Origin: Inquilinus sp052078665 | GTDB lineage: Bacteria; Pseudomonadota; Alphaproteobacteria; DSM-16000; Inquilinaceae | Length of the DNA: 64,000 nt | Direction: 5' to 3' | Assembly (NCBI RefSeq): GCF_052078665.1 | Contig: NZ_JBQJIK010000030.1 | Coordinates: forward strand, 21,571 to 85,570 | Shown: one piece after another, positions 26,323 through 35,772 of the stretch | Position numbering within the stretch: position 1 is the stretch's first letter | Layout of the letters: every line of letters begins with the position of its first letter | Position numbers and translations under genes: made by a program | The notes under the pieces: generated by a model | Database searches by the model: none | What the model saw: only the letters and a program-made list of their open reading frames with translations | Told to the model about the DNA's origin: nothing

Positions 26323-27597
26323 ATGTCCAAATCCCTGAAATCCCAGCAGATCCGCGTCGCCGTCATCGGCGCCGGCAGCCGCGGCATCGAGGCCTATGGC
26401 GACTACATCCGCCGCCGGCCCGATCAGGCCCGGGTCGTCGCCATCGCCGATCCGCGGGCCGACCGGCTGCAGGACGCCGCCGCCCGCCACGGCCTGGGCG
26501 CCGAGCATCTCTACGCCGACTGGCGCGACCTGCTGGCCCGCGAGACCGAGCTCGACGCCGTCCTGATCACCACCCCGGACGCGCTGCATCTGGAGCCGGC
26601 CCTGGCCGCGATCCGCCGCGGCCTCGGCATCCTGCTGGAGAAGCCGATCTCGCCGACCGAGGAGGAGACCCGCATCCTGGCCGAGGCCGCGCGGGAGACC
26701 GGCGCGGACGTCACCGTCGCCCATGTGCTGCGCTACACCGCCTTCTTCTCGCGCATCAAGGAGATCCTGGACCGCGGCGTGATCGGCCGGCTGGTGACGT
26801 TGCGCCAGACCGAGCATATCGGCTACTGGCACTTCGCCCACAGCTTCGTGCGCGGCAACTGGCGGCGCGAGGATGAATCGAGCCCGCTGATCCTGGCCAA
26901 GACCTGCCACGACCTGGACATCATCCGCTGGCTGGCCGGCGCGCCCTGCACGGAGCTCTCCTCCTACGGCTCGCTGTCCCAGTTCCGGCGCGAGAACGCG
27001 CCCGACGGGTCGACCGACCGCTGCGACGAGGGCTGCAAGGTCGAGCGCAGCTGCCCCTACTCGGCCCAGCGCCTGTACCTGGAGAAGTTCAAGCCGGCCG
27101 ACCGCTGGCCGCACAAGGTGCTGACCCTCGACACCTCGCCCGACGGCATCCGCACGGCGCTGCGGGAGGGGCCCTATGGCCGCTGCGTCTATCGCTGCGA
27201 CAACGACGTGGTCGACAACCAGGTGGTGGCGATGCGCTTCGCCAACGGCGTCAGCGGCACGCTGAATGTCAGCGCCTTCACCGCCGAGAACACGCGGACA
27301 TTGCATCTGATGGGCACCCATGGCGAGATCTCCGGGCACCTGGAGAACAACGAGATCACGGTGATCGACTTCCGCACCGACGACGTCACCACCATCCGCC
27401 TGACCACGGTCGAGGACAGCGGCCACAGCGGCGGCGACGACCGGCTGATGGCCGAGTTCCTGGGCCGGCAGATCCAGCGCCGCGGCCGCAGCCAGGTGAA
27501 CGTCTCGCTGACCTCGCTGGAGGAGTCGCTGGACAGCCACTTCATGGCCTTCGCCGCCGAACGCTCGCGCCGCACCGGCACCGCGGTCCGGCTGTGA
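26323..27597 (+). CDS. Gfo/Idh/MocA-family oxidoreductase
   Basis: A 424-aa NAD(P)-dependent sugar or inositol dehydrogenase. The Rossmann start is IRVAVIGAGSRG, with the EKPIS motif holding the catalytic Lys (about residue 107). HDLDIIRWLAG supplies the family's Asp/His active-site pair. It is longer than the usual 330-390 aa, with a Cys-bearing insert (RCDEGCKVERSCPY, then YRCDN). It probably oxidises or isomerises the sugar taken up by the preceding importer. Confidence 0.88.
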   Translation: MSKSLKSQQIRVAVIGAGSRGIEAYGDYIRRRPDQARVVAIADPRADRLQDAAARHGLGAEHLYADWRDLLARETELDAVLITTPDALHLEPALAAIRRGLGILLEKPISPTEEETRILAEAARETGADVTVAHVLRYTAFFSRIKEILDRGVIGRLVTLRQTEHIGYWHFAHSFVRGNWRREDESSPLILAKTCHDLDIIRWLAGAPCTELSSYGSLSQFRRENAPDGSTDRCDEGCKVERSCPYSAQRLYLEKFKPADRWPHKVLTLDTSPDGIRTALREGPYGRCVYRCDNDVVDNQVVAMRFANGVSGTLNVSAFTAENTRTLHLMGTHGEISGHLENNEITVIDFRTDDVTTIRLTTVEDSGHSGGDDRLMAEFLGRQIQRRGRSQVNVSLTSLEESLDSHFMAFAAERSRRTGTAVRL

Positions 27598-27607
27598 TGG
27601 GTCTGCC

Positions 27608-28777
27608 TTGAGCGACGGCGCGGCGGGCGGGGCCGAGACGCGGCCGGATCACGGCAGGCTGCGCGCCGTCGCCGCACTGTCGGCGCATTACGGGGTCAGC
27701 GGCATCCTGACCCCCTATCTGCCGGTGTGGCTGGCGGCGAGCGGCCTGGCAGCCGACGCGGTCGGCTGGACCATGGCCGCCGGCTTCGCCCTGCGCGCCG
27801 TCTGCATCCTCGGCTTCGGCATGGTCGCGACCCTGCTGCTGCCGGCCGGCGGCGTGGCCGCCGGCGCCGCCGTCTCCGCCGCCCTGGTGCTGATCGCGGC
27901 CACGCTGATCGCGAATCCCGGCACCGTCGGCCTGTTGTCGGTCCTGGCGGTGGGGCTGGTCTACGGCTCGATCCCGCTGATCGAAAGCTTCGCCAACACC
28001 GTGACCCTGCGCAGCGGCCATGGCTACGGCCGGATGCGGGCCTGGGGCTCCTTCGCCTTCCTGATCGGGAATGTCGGCATGGGGGCGCTGCTGATCCTGC
28101 CGGACGGCGCCGCGCTGCTGCCCTACATCACCGCCGGGCTGCTGCTGTGCCTGTGTCTGTCGGTGCTAGGCCCGTCCTGGCAGCCGCCGACGCCGCGCCT
28201 CGACCCGCGCGCCGCCGCCGCGGCCCTGGCGGTGGCGGCGCCGCTGCTGGCCCCGGCCCTGCTGCTGCAGGCCTCGCACGCCTTCTACTATTCCTTCGGC
28301 ACCCTGTGGTGGATCGACCACGGCGTCGCCAAGGGCAGCACCGGCATCGTCTGGGGCGCCGCCGTCGCCGCCGAGATCGTGGTCTACCGCTATGCCGCCC
28401 GGCGGCTGGAGAAGATCCCGCCGGCGACGCTGCTGGCGGTGTGCTGCCTGGTCGCGATCGGCCGCTGGCTGCTGCTGGCGACCGACCCGCCCTTGCCCCT
28501 GATCATCCTCAGCCAGTTCGGCCACGCCATGACCTTCGGCGGCGCCTATCTGGCGGCCCAGACCGTGATCCGGACGAAGATCCGGCCGGAGCTGCACTAC
28601 ATGGCCCAGGCCGGCTACGCCTTCCTGACCACCTTCGTCGGCCTGGCCGGGACCACCGCGCTGATCCCCTGGGCGCTGCGCGTCACCGGAACCGATCCCT
28701 GGCTGCTGATGGCCGCGATCGCCGCGGCGGCGCTGGCCTGGCTGGGCCTGGCCCGGATCGCCCGCCCCGCGCCATAG
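27608..28777 (+). CDS. MFS_1-like (HcaT/PPP-type) transporter
   Basis: A 389-aa membrane carrier with about 12 hydrophobic segments. The N-terminus has SAHYGVSGILTPYLPVWL, typical of the HcaT/nucleoside-proton-like group. The start is probably TTG at 27608, 10 bases after the dehydrogenase gene; no in-frame ATG or GTG is closer. It may import or export a related compound; substrate is unknown. Confidence 0.78.
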   Translation: MSDGAAGGAETRPDHGRLRAVAALSAHYGVSGILTPYLPVWLAASGLAADAVGWTMAAGFALRAVCILGFGMVATLLLPAGGVAAGAAVSAALVLIAATLIANPGTVGLLSVLAVGLVYGSIPLIESFANTVTLRSGHGYGRMRAWGSFAFLIGNVGMGALLILPDGAALLPYITAGLLLCLCLSVLGPSWQPPTPRLDPRAAAAALAVAAPLLAPALLLQASHAFYYSFGTLWWIDHGVAKGSTGIVWGAAVAAEIVVYRYAARRLEKIPPATLLAVCCLVAIGRWLLLATDPPLPLIILSQFGHAMTFGGAYLAAQTVIRTKIRPELHYMAQAGYAFLTTFVGLAGTTALIPWALRVTGTDPWLLMAAIAAAALAWLGLARIARPAP

Positions 28778-28873
28778 TGCTGCGCAGGTCACCGGACCGC
28801 TTCCGCGCATCGGCGAAGCAGGATACAACTCCGCCCGCCCGCCTGCCCTCCCCATCATCGCAAAGCAGACCGC

Positions 28874-31495
28874 GTGCCTGCCTCCAGACTGTCCCTGACC
28901 CGTGCCCTGGTCTATCTGGGCGCCTTCTGCCAACGCCATGCGCTATGGGTGATCGGCGCCGCGCTGGTGCTGTCGGTCTGCGCCGTGCTGGTGGTGATGC
29001 ACCGCCTGTCGATCAACACCGACACCGGCACGCTGATCGATCCCGACCTGCCCTGGCAGCAGGACAACGCCGCGCTCGACAAGGCGTTTCCGCAGAACAC
29101 CAACCTGCTGGCCATCGTCATCGACGGCCAGACGCCGGAGCTGGCGGAATCGGCGGCGGCGCAGCTGACCAAGGCACTGACGGCGGAGCCGTCGCTGTTC
29201 AGGACCGTCCGCCGCCCGGATGGTGGGCCGTTCTTCGACAAGAACGGCCTCCTGTTCCTGTCGCTGAAGGAGGTGCAGCAGACGGCTGACGACGTCATCG
29301 CCGCCCAGCCGCTGCTCGGCGGCCTGGCCGCCGACCCGACGCTGCGCGGGCTGTTCGGCGTCCTCGACCTCGTCCTGCAGGGCGTCCAGACGGGCCAGGC
29401 GGATCGGTCGCAGATGCAGCCGGCCTTCACCGGGATGGCGGCGACGATCGACGCCAACCTGACGTCCGACCACGTGGTCCAGCCGCTGTCCTGGCAGTCG
29501 CTGCTGTCCTCGGGCCCGCCCTCGCCGCGGGCCCTGCGCCGCTTCGTGCTGGCGCAGCCGGTGCTCGACTACGGCGCGCTCGAACCCGGGGCAAAGGCCA
29601 CCGACTTCGTCCGCGCCACGGCGGAGACGCTGCACCTGACCCCGGCTTACGGCGTCACCGTGCGGCAGACCGGCAACATCCCGCTGAACGACGACCAGTT
29701 CGCCAGCGTCAGCGAGGGCATCGGCCTGTCGACCACGGTGTCGGTGGTGCTGGTGCTGGGGCTGCTGCTGCTGGCCCTGCGCTCCTTCGCCATGACCGCG
29801 GCGATCATGATCACGCTGGCGGTCGGGCTGCTGATGACCGCGGCCTTCGCGGCGCTGGCCGTGGGCGCCCTGAACCTGATCTCGGTCGCCTTCGCCGTGC
29901 TGTTCGTCGGCATCGCCGTCGATTTCGGCGTCCAGCTCTGCATCGCCGTGCGGGCCAAGCGCACCACCGCGCCCAACAGCTTCGCCGCCACCAACGCCGC
30001 CATCCGCCGCGTCGGCAGCGCCCTGGTGCTGGCCGCGCTGTCCGCCGCCAGCGGTTTCTTCGCCTTCCTGCCGACCGACTATCGCGGCGTCTCCGAGCTC
30101 GGGCTGATCGCCGGCGTCGGCATGCTGATCGCCGTCGCGCTGAACCTGACGCTGCTGCCGGCGCTGCTGGCGGTGCTGCCGGTGCGGGCCGAGCCGCGCG
30201 AGGTCGGCTGGACGGAGCTGGCCCCGGCCGACCGCTTCCTGCTGAAGCACCGGCGCCTGGTGCTGGCCGCCGGTGCGCTGCTGGCGCTGGCGTGTCTGGC
30301 GCTGATGCCGCGGCTGACCTTCGACTTCAACCCGCTGAACCTGGTGGATCCGCGCTCCGAAGCGGCCTCGACGATGCTCGAGCTGATGCGGGACCCGCTG
30401 ACCACGCCGAACACCATCGACATCCTGACCCCGTCGGTCGAGGCCGCGGCGGCGCTGACGCCGAAGCTGCAGGCCCTGCCCGAGGTCGACACCGTGCTGT
30501 CGCTGAACAGTTTCGTGCCGACCGACCAGGAGGCCAAGCTGGCGATCCTGTCCGACCTCGCCTTGCTGATCGGCCCGACCCTCGACGCGCCGGCCAGCGA
30601 GGCGCCGCCGTCCGACGATGCGGTTCGCGCGGCTGCCGCCAAGACCGCGGCGACTTTGCGCCAGATCGCGCCGGAGCCGGACAGCCCCGAGCGCCGCCTG
30701 GCCGACGGGCTGGACCGGCTGTCCAAGGCCGATGCGGCGACCCTGGCCCGGGTCAGCGAAGCCCTGCTGAACGCGCTGCCGATGACGCTGGACCGGCTGC
30801 GGCGGCTGCTCTCGGCCGGACCGGTGACGCTGGCCGACCTGCCGCAGGACCTGAGGGAGACCTGGGTCGCGCCGGACGGCCAGGCCAAGCTGACGGCGTT
30901 CCCCAAGGGCAATGCCGCCGACAACACGGTCATGGAGCGCTTCGTCGACGCCGTCCGCGCGATCGCGCCGCACGCCACCGGCACCGCGGTGACGATCCAG
31001 GAATCGAGCCGCACCATCGTCGGCGCCTTCATCACCGCCGGCATTCTGGCGACCGTGATGATCGCGGCCCTGCTCGCGGTCGCGCTGCGCCGGCTGCGCG
31101 ACGTGCTGCTGGCGCTGACGCCGTTGCTGCTGGCCGGCCTCCTGACGTTGGCGGCCACCATCGTCACCGGCATGCCGATCAACTTCGCCAACATCATCGC
31201 CCTGCCGCTGCTGCTCGGCGTCGGCGTCGCCTTCGACATCTACTTCGTGGTGAACTGGCGCGCCAGGCGCGGCGAGCCGCTGCAGTCCAGCACCACCCGC
31301 GCCATCGTGTTCAGCGCGCTCACCACCGGCTCTGCCTTCGGCAGCCTGTGGCTCTCGCCCCATCCCGGGACGGCGGGCATGGGCGAGCTGCTGACGGTCG
31401 AGCTGCTGTTCACCCTGTTCGCCGTGCTGGTGTTCATGCCAGCGCTGCTCGGCCCGCCCGCGCCACCGCGGCGCCATCATCAGGCCCCACCGTGA
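28874..31495 (+). CDS. hpnN: Hopanoid-associated RND transporter HpnN
   Basis: An 873-aa MMPL/RND-superfamily protein. An N-terminal membrane helix precedes a large periplasmic domain. Membrane helix bundles follow, the first with GIAVDFGVQLCIA and the second with LLGVGVAFDIYFVVNWRAR. HpnN moves hopanoids from the inner to the outer membrane in alphaproteobacteria (family knowledge). The start is a GTG at 28874. It heads the lipid-transport side of the hopanoid locus with mlaA and hpnM. The stop lies within a palindrome. Confidence 0.88.
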   Translation: MPASRLSLTRALVYLGAFCQRHALWVIGAALVLSVCAVLVVMHRLSINTDTGTLIDPDLPWQQDNAALDKAFPQNTNLLAIVIDGQTPELAESAAAQLTKALTAEPSLFRTVRRPDGGPFFDKNGLLFLSLKEVQQTADDVIAAQPLLGGLAADPTLRGLFGVLDLVLQGVQTGQADRSQMQPAFTGMAATIDANLTSDHVVQPLSWQSLLSSGPPSPRALRRFVLAQPVLDYGALEPGAKATDFVRATAETLHLTPAYGVTVRQTGNIPLNDDQFASVSEGIGLSTTVSVVLVLGLLLLALRSFAMTAAIMITLAVGLLMTAAFAALAVGALNLISVAFAVLFVGIAVDFGVQLCIAVRAKRTTAPNSFAATNAAIRRVGSALVLAALSAASGFFAFLPTDYRGVSELGLIAGVGMLIAVALNLTLLPALLAVLPVRAEPREVGWTELAPADRFLLKHRRLVLAAGALLALACLALMPRLTFDFNPLNLVDPRSEAASTMLELMRDPLTTPNTIDILTPSVEAAAALTPKLQALPEVDTVLSLNSFVPTDQEAKLAILSDLALLIGPTLDAPASEAPPSDDAVRAAAAKTAATLRQIAPEPDSPERRLADGLDRLSKADAATLARVSEALLNALPMTLDRLRRLLSAGPVTLADLPQDLRETWVAPDGQAKLTAFPKGNAADNTVMERFVDAVRAIAPHATGTAVTIQESSRTIVGAFITAGILATVMIAALLAVALRRLRDVLLALTPLLLAGLLTLAATIVTGMPINFANIIALPLLLGVGVAFDIYFVVNWRARRGEPLQSSTTRAIVFSALTTGSAFGSLWLSPHPGTAGMGELLTVELLFTLFAVLVFMPALLGPPAPPRRHHQAPP

Positions 31496-31510
31496 AGCCA
31501 GGCTTCACGG
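31490..31510. terminator. Palindrome spanning the hpnN stop codon
   Basis: CCGTGAAGCC-A-GGCTTCACGG is a perfect inverted repeat with 10-base arms; the hpnN stop TGA (31493-31495) is inside it. It could fold as an mRNA 3' hairpin. No T-run follows, so it is not a classical Rho-independent terminator. A binding site is the alternative. Confidence 0.4.
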
Positions 31511-31814
31511 AGCGTCCGGATCAGGCCCGGTGACGGCCCGGCCGGATGCGGCTAGTCTCGCCCGGCCGCGACTGTCGCGGCCCCGGTCGGCGCCCGGGTT
31601 CCGGCGCCCAATACGAAGCGGTCTGACGGAAGGGGAACAAAGTTTTTCGTCAGGTGGTTGTTGCCGCACAGGCCGCAGGATATTGTTCGGATTGTAACTT
31701 TCCACTCCGTCGCGGGATCGGGTCGATCCGGACCGCGGTCGGAAACGTGCCAGGCCGCCGATTCCCGGCGGGATACTTCACCGACTTTCGGTTGCTTACG
31801 GGATCGGACCGGAC
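31511..31814. other. Intergenic region between hpnN and mlaA
   Basis: About 300 bases with no convincing gene. It contains CTGACG (about 31623) and CGTCAG (about 31649) as a loose inverted pair, and a moderately AT-rich patch near 31680-31700 that may hold the mlaA promoter. No consensus hexamer pair was found. Confidence 0.35.
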
Positions 31815-32666
31815 ATGCCGTTGCGCTCACGTGGATCCTTTCGCCCCCTTGCCCTCGGCGTCGCCGCGCTCCTCGCCGCCTCCGCGCTGAGCGGCTGCGC
31901 CACGCCGCCGACCGACCCGGCGCAGCGGGCCGAGTTCGACCGGATCAACGATCCGCTCGAGCCGATGAACCGGGCGATCTTCGACTTCAATCAGGCGCTC
32001 GACAAGAACGCCATCCGGCCGGTGGCGATCGCCTATCGCGACGTGGTGCCGGAGTTCGCCCGCGACGGCCTGCACAACGCGCTGCAGAATTTCGGCGAGC
32101 CGGTGATCTTCGTGAACAAGGTGCTGCAGGGCGAGCCGATCGCCGCCATCAAGACGCTACTGCGCTTCCTGGCGAACTCGACCTTCGGCCTCGGCGGCTT
32201 CATCGACGTCGCCACGCCCCAGGGCGTGGTCCGGCAACAGGCCGGCGATTTCGGCGCCACGCTGTACAAATGGGGCATCGGCGACGGCCCGTACCTGATG
32301 CTGCCCCTGCTCGGCCCCTCGAATCCGCGTGATACGGTCGGCTTCGCGGTCGACACGGTCAGCAGCCCCTGGGGCTACATCGTCAATATCCCGACCGAGG
32401 CGAGCGTCGGCCAGTTCGTGTTCAGGGGCGTCGACGTGCGGTCGCGCACGGTCGACGCCACGGATGAGCTGGAGCGCAACTCGGTCGACTACTACGCCAC
32501 GCTGCGCAGCGTGTTCCGGCAGTACCGGCAGGCCGAACTCGACGGCGGCCAGGCCCCGTCGGGCGGCGACCTCTACACCGATCCCGCCGGAGCGGCGGCG
32601 GCCGGCCCGGCCGCGGCCGGCGCCGCCAGCGACGTCCCGGCCTCGCAGCTGCCGGACATTCCCTGA
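31815..32666 (+). CDS. mlaA: MlaA (VacJ) family outer-membrane lipoprotein
   Basis: A 283-aa lipoprotein. The signal peptide ends in the lipobox LSGC, with the acylated Cys at about residue 27. The mature part has NDPLEPMNRAIFDFN, then GFGLGGFIDVATP-like and PWGYIVNI segments typical of MlaA. MlaA removes or passes phospholipids at the outer membrane to the Mla system. It lies between hpnN and hpnM, and may help place hopanoids or phospholipids. A Gly/Ala/Pro-rich tail ends the protein. Confidence 0.88.
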   Translation: MPLRSRGSFRPLALGVAALLAASALSGCATPPTDPAQRAEFDRINDPLEPMNRAIFDFNQALDKNAIRPVAIAYRDVVPEFARDGLHNALQNFGEPVIFVNKVLQGEPIAAIKTLLRFLANSTFGLGGFIDVATPQGVVRQQAGDFGATLYKWGIGDGPYLMLPLLGPSNPRDTVGFAVDTVSSPWGYIVNIPTEASVGQFVFRGVDVRSRTVDATDELERNSVDYYATLRSVFRQYRQAELDGGQAPSGGDLYTDPAGAAAAGPAAAGAASDVPASQLPDIP

Positions 32667-32708
32667 CCGACGGCCGGGCGGGAGCGACGCTCCCGCCCGG
32701 ATCGAGGC

Positions 32709-33326
32709 CTATTTCTTCGGCGTCAGCTCGACGATCTTGCCTTCGATCAGCTTGATCAGCGCGTCGCCGCCGCCGCTGCGCAGGGTCGCGCCGAATTCGG
32801 ACCGGTAGTTGGCGAGCTGGCTGATCGTGCCGTTCAGATAGACGTCGATGATCTGCCAGTTCGGCCCGCGCAGCCGGTAGTTCAGCGGCACCGGATCCCC
32901 GTTCGGCCGCACCAGCCTGGTGTTGACCACCTGGTCGCCGCCGCTGACCGGCTTGGCGTCCTCGGCCTGGAAGCTCTCGCCGCTGTAGCCGTTGAAGCGG
33001 GCGGCATAGGTGGTGATGCTGAAGCGGCGGAAGGCATCCGTCACCTTCTGCTGTTGGGTCGGGCTCAGGGTCGACCAGTCCGGGCCGACGGAGATTCGGG
33101 CCATCAGCGGCAGGTTGAACGCCTGGTCGAGCACCGGCTCGAGCTTCTGATAGCGTCCGCGGAAGCCCAGCGAGTCGGCGTTCTTCATGACGTCGAGCAG
33201 GGCGTTGTCGAGGGTGTCGACGACCTGGCGCGGCTCCGCGGCCTGTGCCGGCAGCGCCGCGAAGGGCAACGGCAGCAGGAGTGCGAAGGCCAGGGCAAGG
33301 CGTCTGGAGAAGGCAGGCGAGCGCAT
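32709..33326 (-). CDS. hpnM: Hopanoid-associated MlaC-type periplasmic protein HpnM
   Basis: A 205-aa periplasmic protein with a Sec signal (cleavage after LPAQA) and an MlaC/Ttg2D-type lipid-binding domain. VKNADSLGFRGRYQKLEPVL-like and MARISVGPDWSTLSPTQQQK segments, plus WQIIDVYLNG, are visible. The HpnM name comes from its place in a hopanoid locus. It is convergent with mlaA. It would carry lipid between the membranes. Confidence 0.82.
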   Translation of the reverse strand: MRSPAFSRRLALAFALLLPLPFAALPAQAAEPRQVVDTLDNALLDVMKNADSLGFRGRYQKLEPVLDQAFNLPLMARISVGPDWSTLSPTQQQKVTDAFRRFSITTYAARFNGYSGESFQAEDAKPVSGGDQVVNTRLVRPNGDPVPLNYRLRGPNWQIIDVYLNGTISQLANYRSEFGATLRSGGGDALIKLIEGKIVELTPKK

Positions 33327-33630
33327 GGTTTCTCTTCCGATTCGGAATGTTGGTCCGCCGCCATCCGGGCTCGCGACGCGGCGCAATCGACCCATGATGG
33401 CTTCAACCCGCCCCTTTGCCGAGAAGTTCCGAACGCCGCCGCGTCGGAATTCAGCTGTGACGGCCAGCACATCGGCCATGCGGTGAATTTGATAAATATC
33501 AATCCCAACCCATTGCACGTCCCGCTCGTGGTCACCTTAGTGACACGCAAAGTTGGTGCGTAGTATGGTTCAAATTGAGAGCGATTCACTCTGGCGAATT
33601 CCAGGCCCAGCCAGAACATCAAGGTGCGTA
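33327..33630. promoter_or_regulatory. Divergent control region hpnM / ispH with a GTCAC palindrome
   Basis: A 304-base gap between divergent genes. GTCAC-N4-GTGAC (33531-33544) is a perfect inverted repeat about 90 bases before ispH, in a relatively AT-rich stretch. TAGTAT at 33562-33567 could be a -10 for ispH, with no good -35. No gene is supported in the gap. Confidence 0.4.
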
Positions 33631-34569
33631 ATGCGGATCATCTTGGCCCAGCCGCGAGGCTTCTGCGCCGGCGTCGAACGCGCGATCGAGATCGTCGAGC
33701 GAGCGCTGGAGATCTACGGCCAGCCCGTCTATGTCCGGCACGAGATCGTGCACAACCGGCACGTGGTCGAGAGCCTGCGCGCGAAGGGTGCCCGTTTCGT
33801 CGAAGAGTTGGATGAGGTGCCGGCCGGCAGCATCACGATCTTCAGCGCGCATGGCGTCGCCCAGTCGGTGGAGAGCGACGCGGCGCAGCGCGGGCTGCAG
33901 GTGATCGACGCGACCTGCCCGCTGGTGTCGAAGGTGCATATCGAAGGCCGCAAATACGCGGCCCAGGACCGCACCGTGATCCTGATCGGCCATGCCGGCC
34001 ATGCCGAGGTCGAGGGCACCACCGGGCAGATCCCCGGCGGCGTCACCCTGATCTCGACGGTCGAGGATGTCGCCACGCTGGAGGTGCCGGATCCCCAGCG
34101 GGTGTCCTACATCACCCAGACGACGCTGAGCGTCGACGACACCAAGGCGGTGATCGACGCCCTGAAGGCCAGGTTCCCGGCCATCGTCGGCCCCGACACC
34201 AAGGACATCTGCTACGCCACCCAGAACCGCCAGGGCGCGGTGCGCGAGCTGGCGGAGAGGGTCGACGTGCTGCTGGTGATCGGCGCCCGCAACAGCTCGA
34301 ATTCGAACCGCCTGCGCGAGATCGGCGACGAGCTCGGGGTGCCGAGCTACCTGATCGACGACGCCTCGGCGCTGGATCCGGCCTGGCTGGAAGGCAAGGA
34401 GACGGTCGGCATCACCGCCGGCGCCTCCGCCCCCGACAGCCTGGTGCAGGAGCTGGTCGAGACCCTGCGACGTTTTGGCGACGTCGAGGTCTCGACGCTG
34501 CGCGGCGTCGATGAGAATATCCGCTTCCGTCTGCCCTCCCAGTTGACCGCACCGGTTCCCGCCGAGTAG
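33631..34569 (+). CDS. ispH: 4-hydroxy-3-methylbut-2-enyl diphosphate reductase IspH
   Basis: Last step of the MEP pathway: makes IPP and DMAPP from HMBPP with a 4Fe-4S cluster. The protein is 312 aa. The cluster Cys residues are in RGFCAGVERA, DATCPLVSK and DICYATQNRQ; a Glu-bearing AGHAEVEGT loop follows the second. The ATG at 33631 gives the standard start MRIILAQPRGFC. It sits next to hpnH, so isoprenoid supply and hopanoid synthesis are clustered. Confidence 0.95.
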   Translation: MRIILAQPRGFCAGVERAIEIVERALEIYGQPVYVRHEIVHNRHVVESLRAKGARFVEELDEVPAGSITIFSAHGVAQSVESDAAQRGLQVIDATCPLVSKVHIEGRKYAAQDRTVILIGHAGHAEVEGTTGQIPGGVTLISTVEDVATLEVPDPQRVSYITQTTLSVDDTKAVIDALKARFPAIVGPDTKDICYATQNRQGAVRELAERVDVLLVIGARNSSNSNRLREIGDELGVPSYLIDDASALDPAWLEGKETVGITAGASAPDSLVQELVETLRRFGDVEVSTLRGVDENIRFRLPSQLTAPVPAE

Positions 34570-34617
34570 GCATAGTCGCTTGGCCCGGATTTTGGCCGAC
34601 AGTTTTGCGAAGGTCCC

Positions 34618-35772
34618 ATGGGTATACCGCTTCAACAGCAGATCCGTATCGGCGCTTACCTTCTGAAGAACCACCTGATGGGCACCAAGCGGTACCCGAT
34701 GGTTCTGATGCTGGAGCCGCTGTTCCGGTGCAACCTGGCCTGCGCCGGTTGCGGCAAGATCGACTACCCGAACGAGATCCTGAACCAGCGCCTGTCGGTG
34801 GCCGACTGCCTGCAGGCGGTGGATGATTCGGGCGTGCCGGTGGTCTCGATCGCCGGCGGCGAGCCGCTGCTGCACAAGGAGATGGCGGAGGTGGTGCAGG
34901 GCATCATCGACCGCAAGAAATACGTCTACCTGTGCACCAACGCGCTGCTGATGGAGAAGAAGCTCGATCAGTACAAGCCGAGCCCGTTCCTGATCTGGTC
35001 GGTGCATCTCGACGGTGACCAGGAGGACCATGACCGGTCGGTGTGCCAGGACGGTGTCTACGACCGCGCGGTCAGTGCGATCAAGGCCGCCAAGGCCCGC
35101 GGCTTCCGCGTCAACATCAACTGCACCCTGGTCAACAACGCCGTGCCGGAGCGCGTCGCGAACTTCTTCGACGACGTCAAGGCGATGGGCGTCGACGCCA
35201 TCACCGTGTCGCCGGGCTACGCCTATGAGCGGGCGCCGGACCAGCAGCACTTCCTCAACCGCCAGACCACCAAGCAGCTGTTCCGCGACATCTTCAAGCG
35301 CGGCGACAACGGCAAGCGCTGGTCGTTCAGCCAGTCTTCGATGTTCCTCGACTTCCTGGCCGGCAACCAGACGTATCACTGCACGCCGTGGGGCAACCCG
35401 ACCCGGACCTATTTCGGCTGGCAGCGGCCCTGCTACCTCCTCGGCGAAGGCTACGCCCAGACCTACAAGGAGCTGATGGAGGAGACGGACTGGGACAAGT
35501 ACGGCACCGGCAACTACGAGAAGTGCGCCAACTGCATGGTGCATTCGGGCTATGAGGCCAGCGCTGTCAAGGACATGTTCCGCAACCCGCTGAAGGCCTT
35601 CCTCGTCGGCATGCGCGGCATCCGCACCGAGGGGCCGATGGCGCCGGAGATCTCGCTGGACCGGCAGCGCCCGGCCGAGTTCGTGTTCTCCTCCCATGTC
35701 CAGAAGGCGCTGGAGAAGCTACGCCACACCCCGAAGGTCGCGGCCGCCAAGGGCGCCGGCGGCGGCAAGTAA
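34618..35772 (+). CDS. hpnH: Adenosyl-hopane synthase HpnH (radical SAM)
   Basis: Attaches 5'-deoxyadenosine to diploptene, the first step of side-chain extension. The protein is 384 aa. The radical SAM motif CNLACAGC (CxxxCxxC) is at about residues 38-45, followed by SIAGGEPLLH for SAM binding. Later Cys residues (KCANCMVHSG) lie in the C-terminal region. It starts 48 bases after ispH. Its 3' end overlaps convergent hpnG by 54 bases. Confidence 0.94.
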   Translation: MGIPLQQQIRIGAYLLKNHLMGTKRYPMVLMLEPLFRCNLACAGCGKIDYPNEILNQRLSVADCLQAVDDSGVPVVSIAGGEPLLHKEMAEVVQGIIDRKKYVYLCTNALLMEKKLDQYKPSPFLIWSVHLDGDQEDHDRSVCQDGVYDRAVSAIKAAKARGFRVNINCTLVNNAVPERVANFFDDVKAMGVDAITVSPGYAYERAPDQQHFLNRQTTKQLFRDIFKRGDNGKRWSFSQSSMFLDFLAGNQTYHCTPWGNPTRTYFGWQRPCYLLGEGYAQTYKELMEETDWDKYGTGNYEKCANCMVHSGYEASAVKDMFRNPLKAFLVGMRGIRTEGPMAPEISLDRQRPAEFVFSSHVQKALEKLRHTPKVAAAKGAGGGK

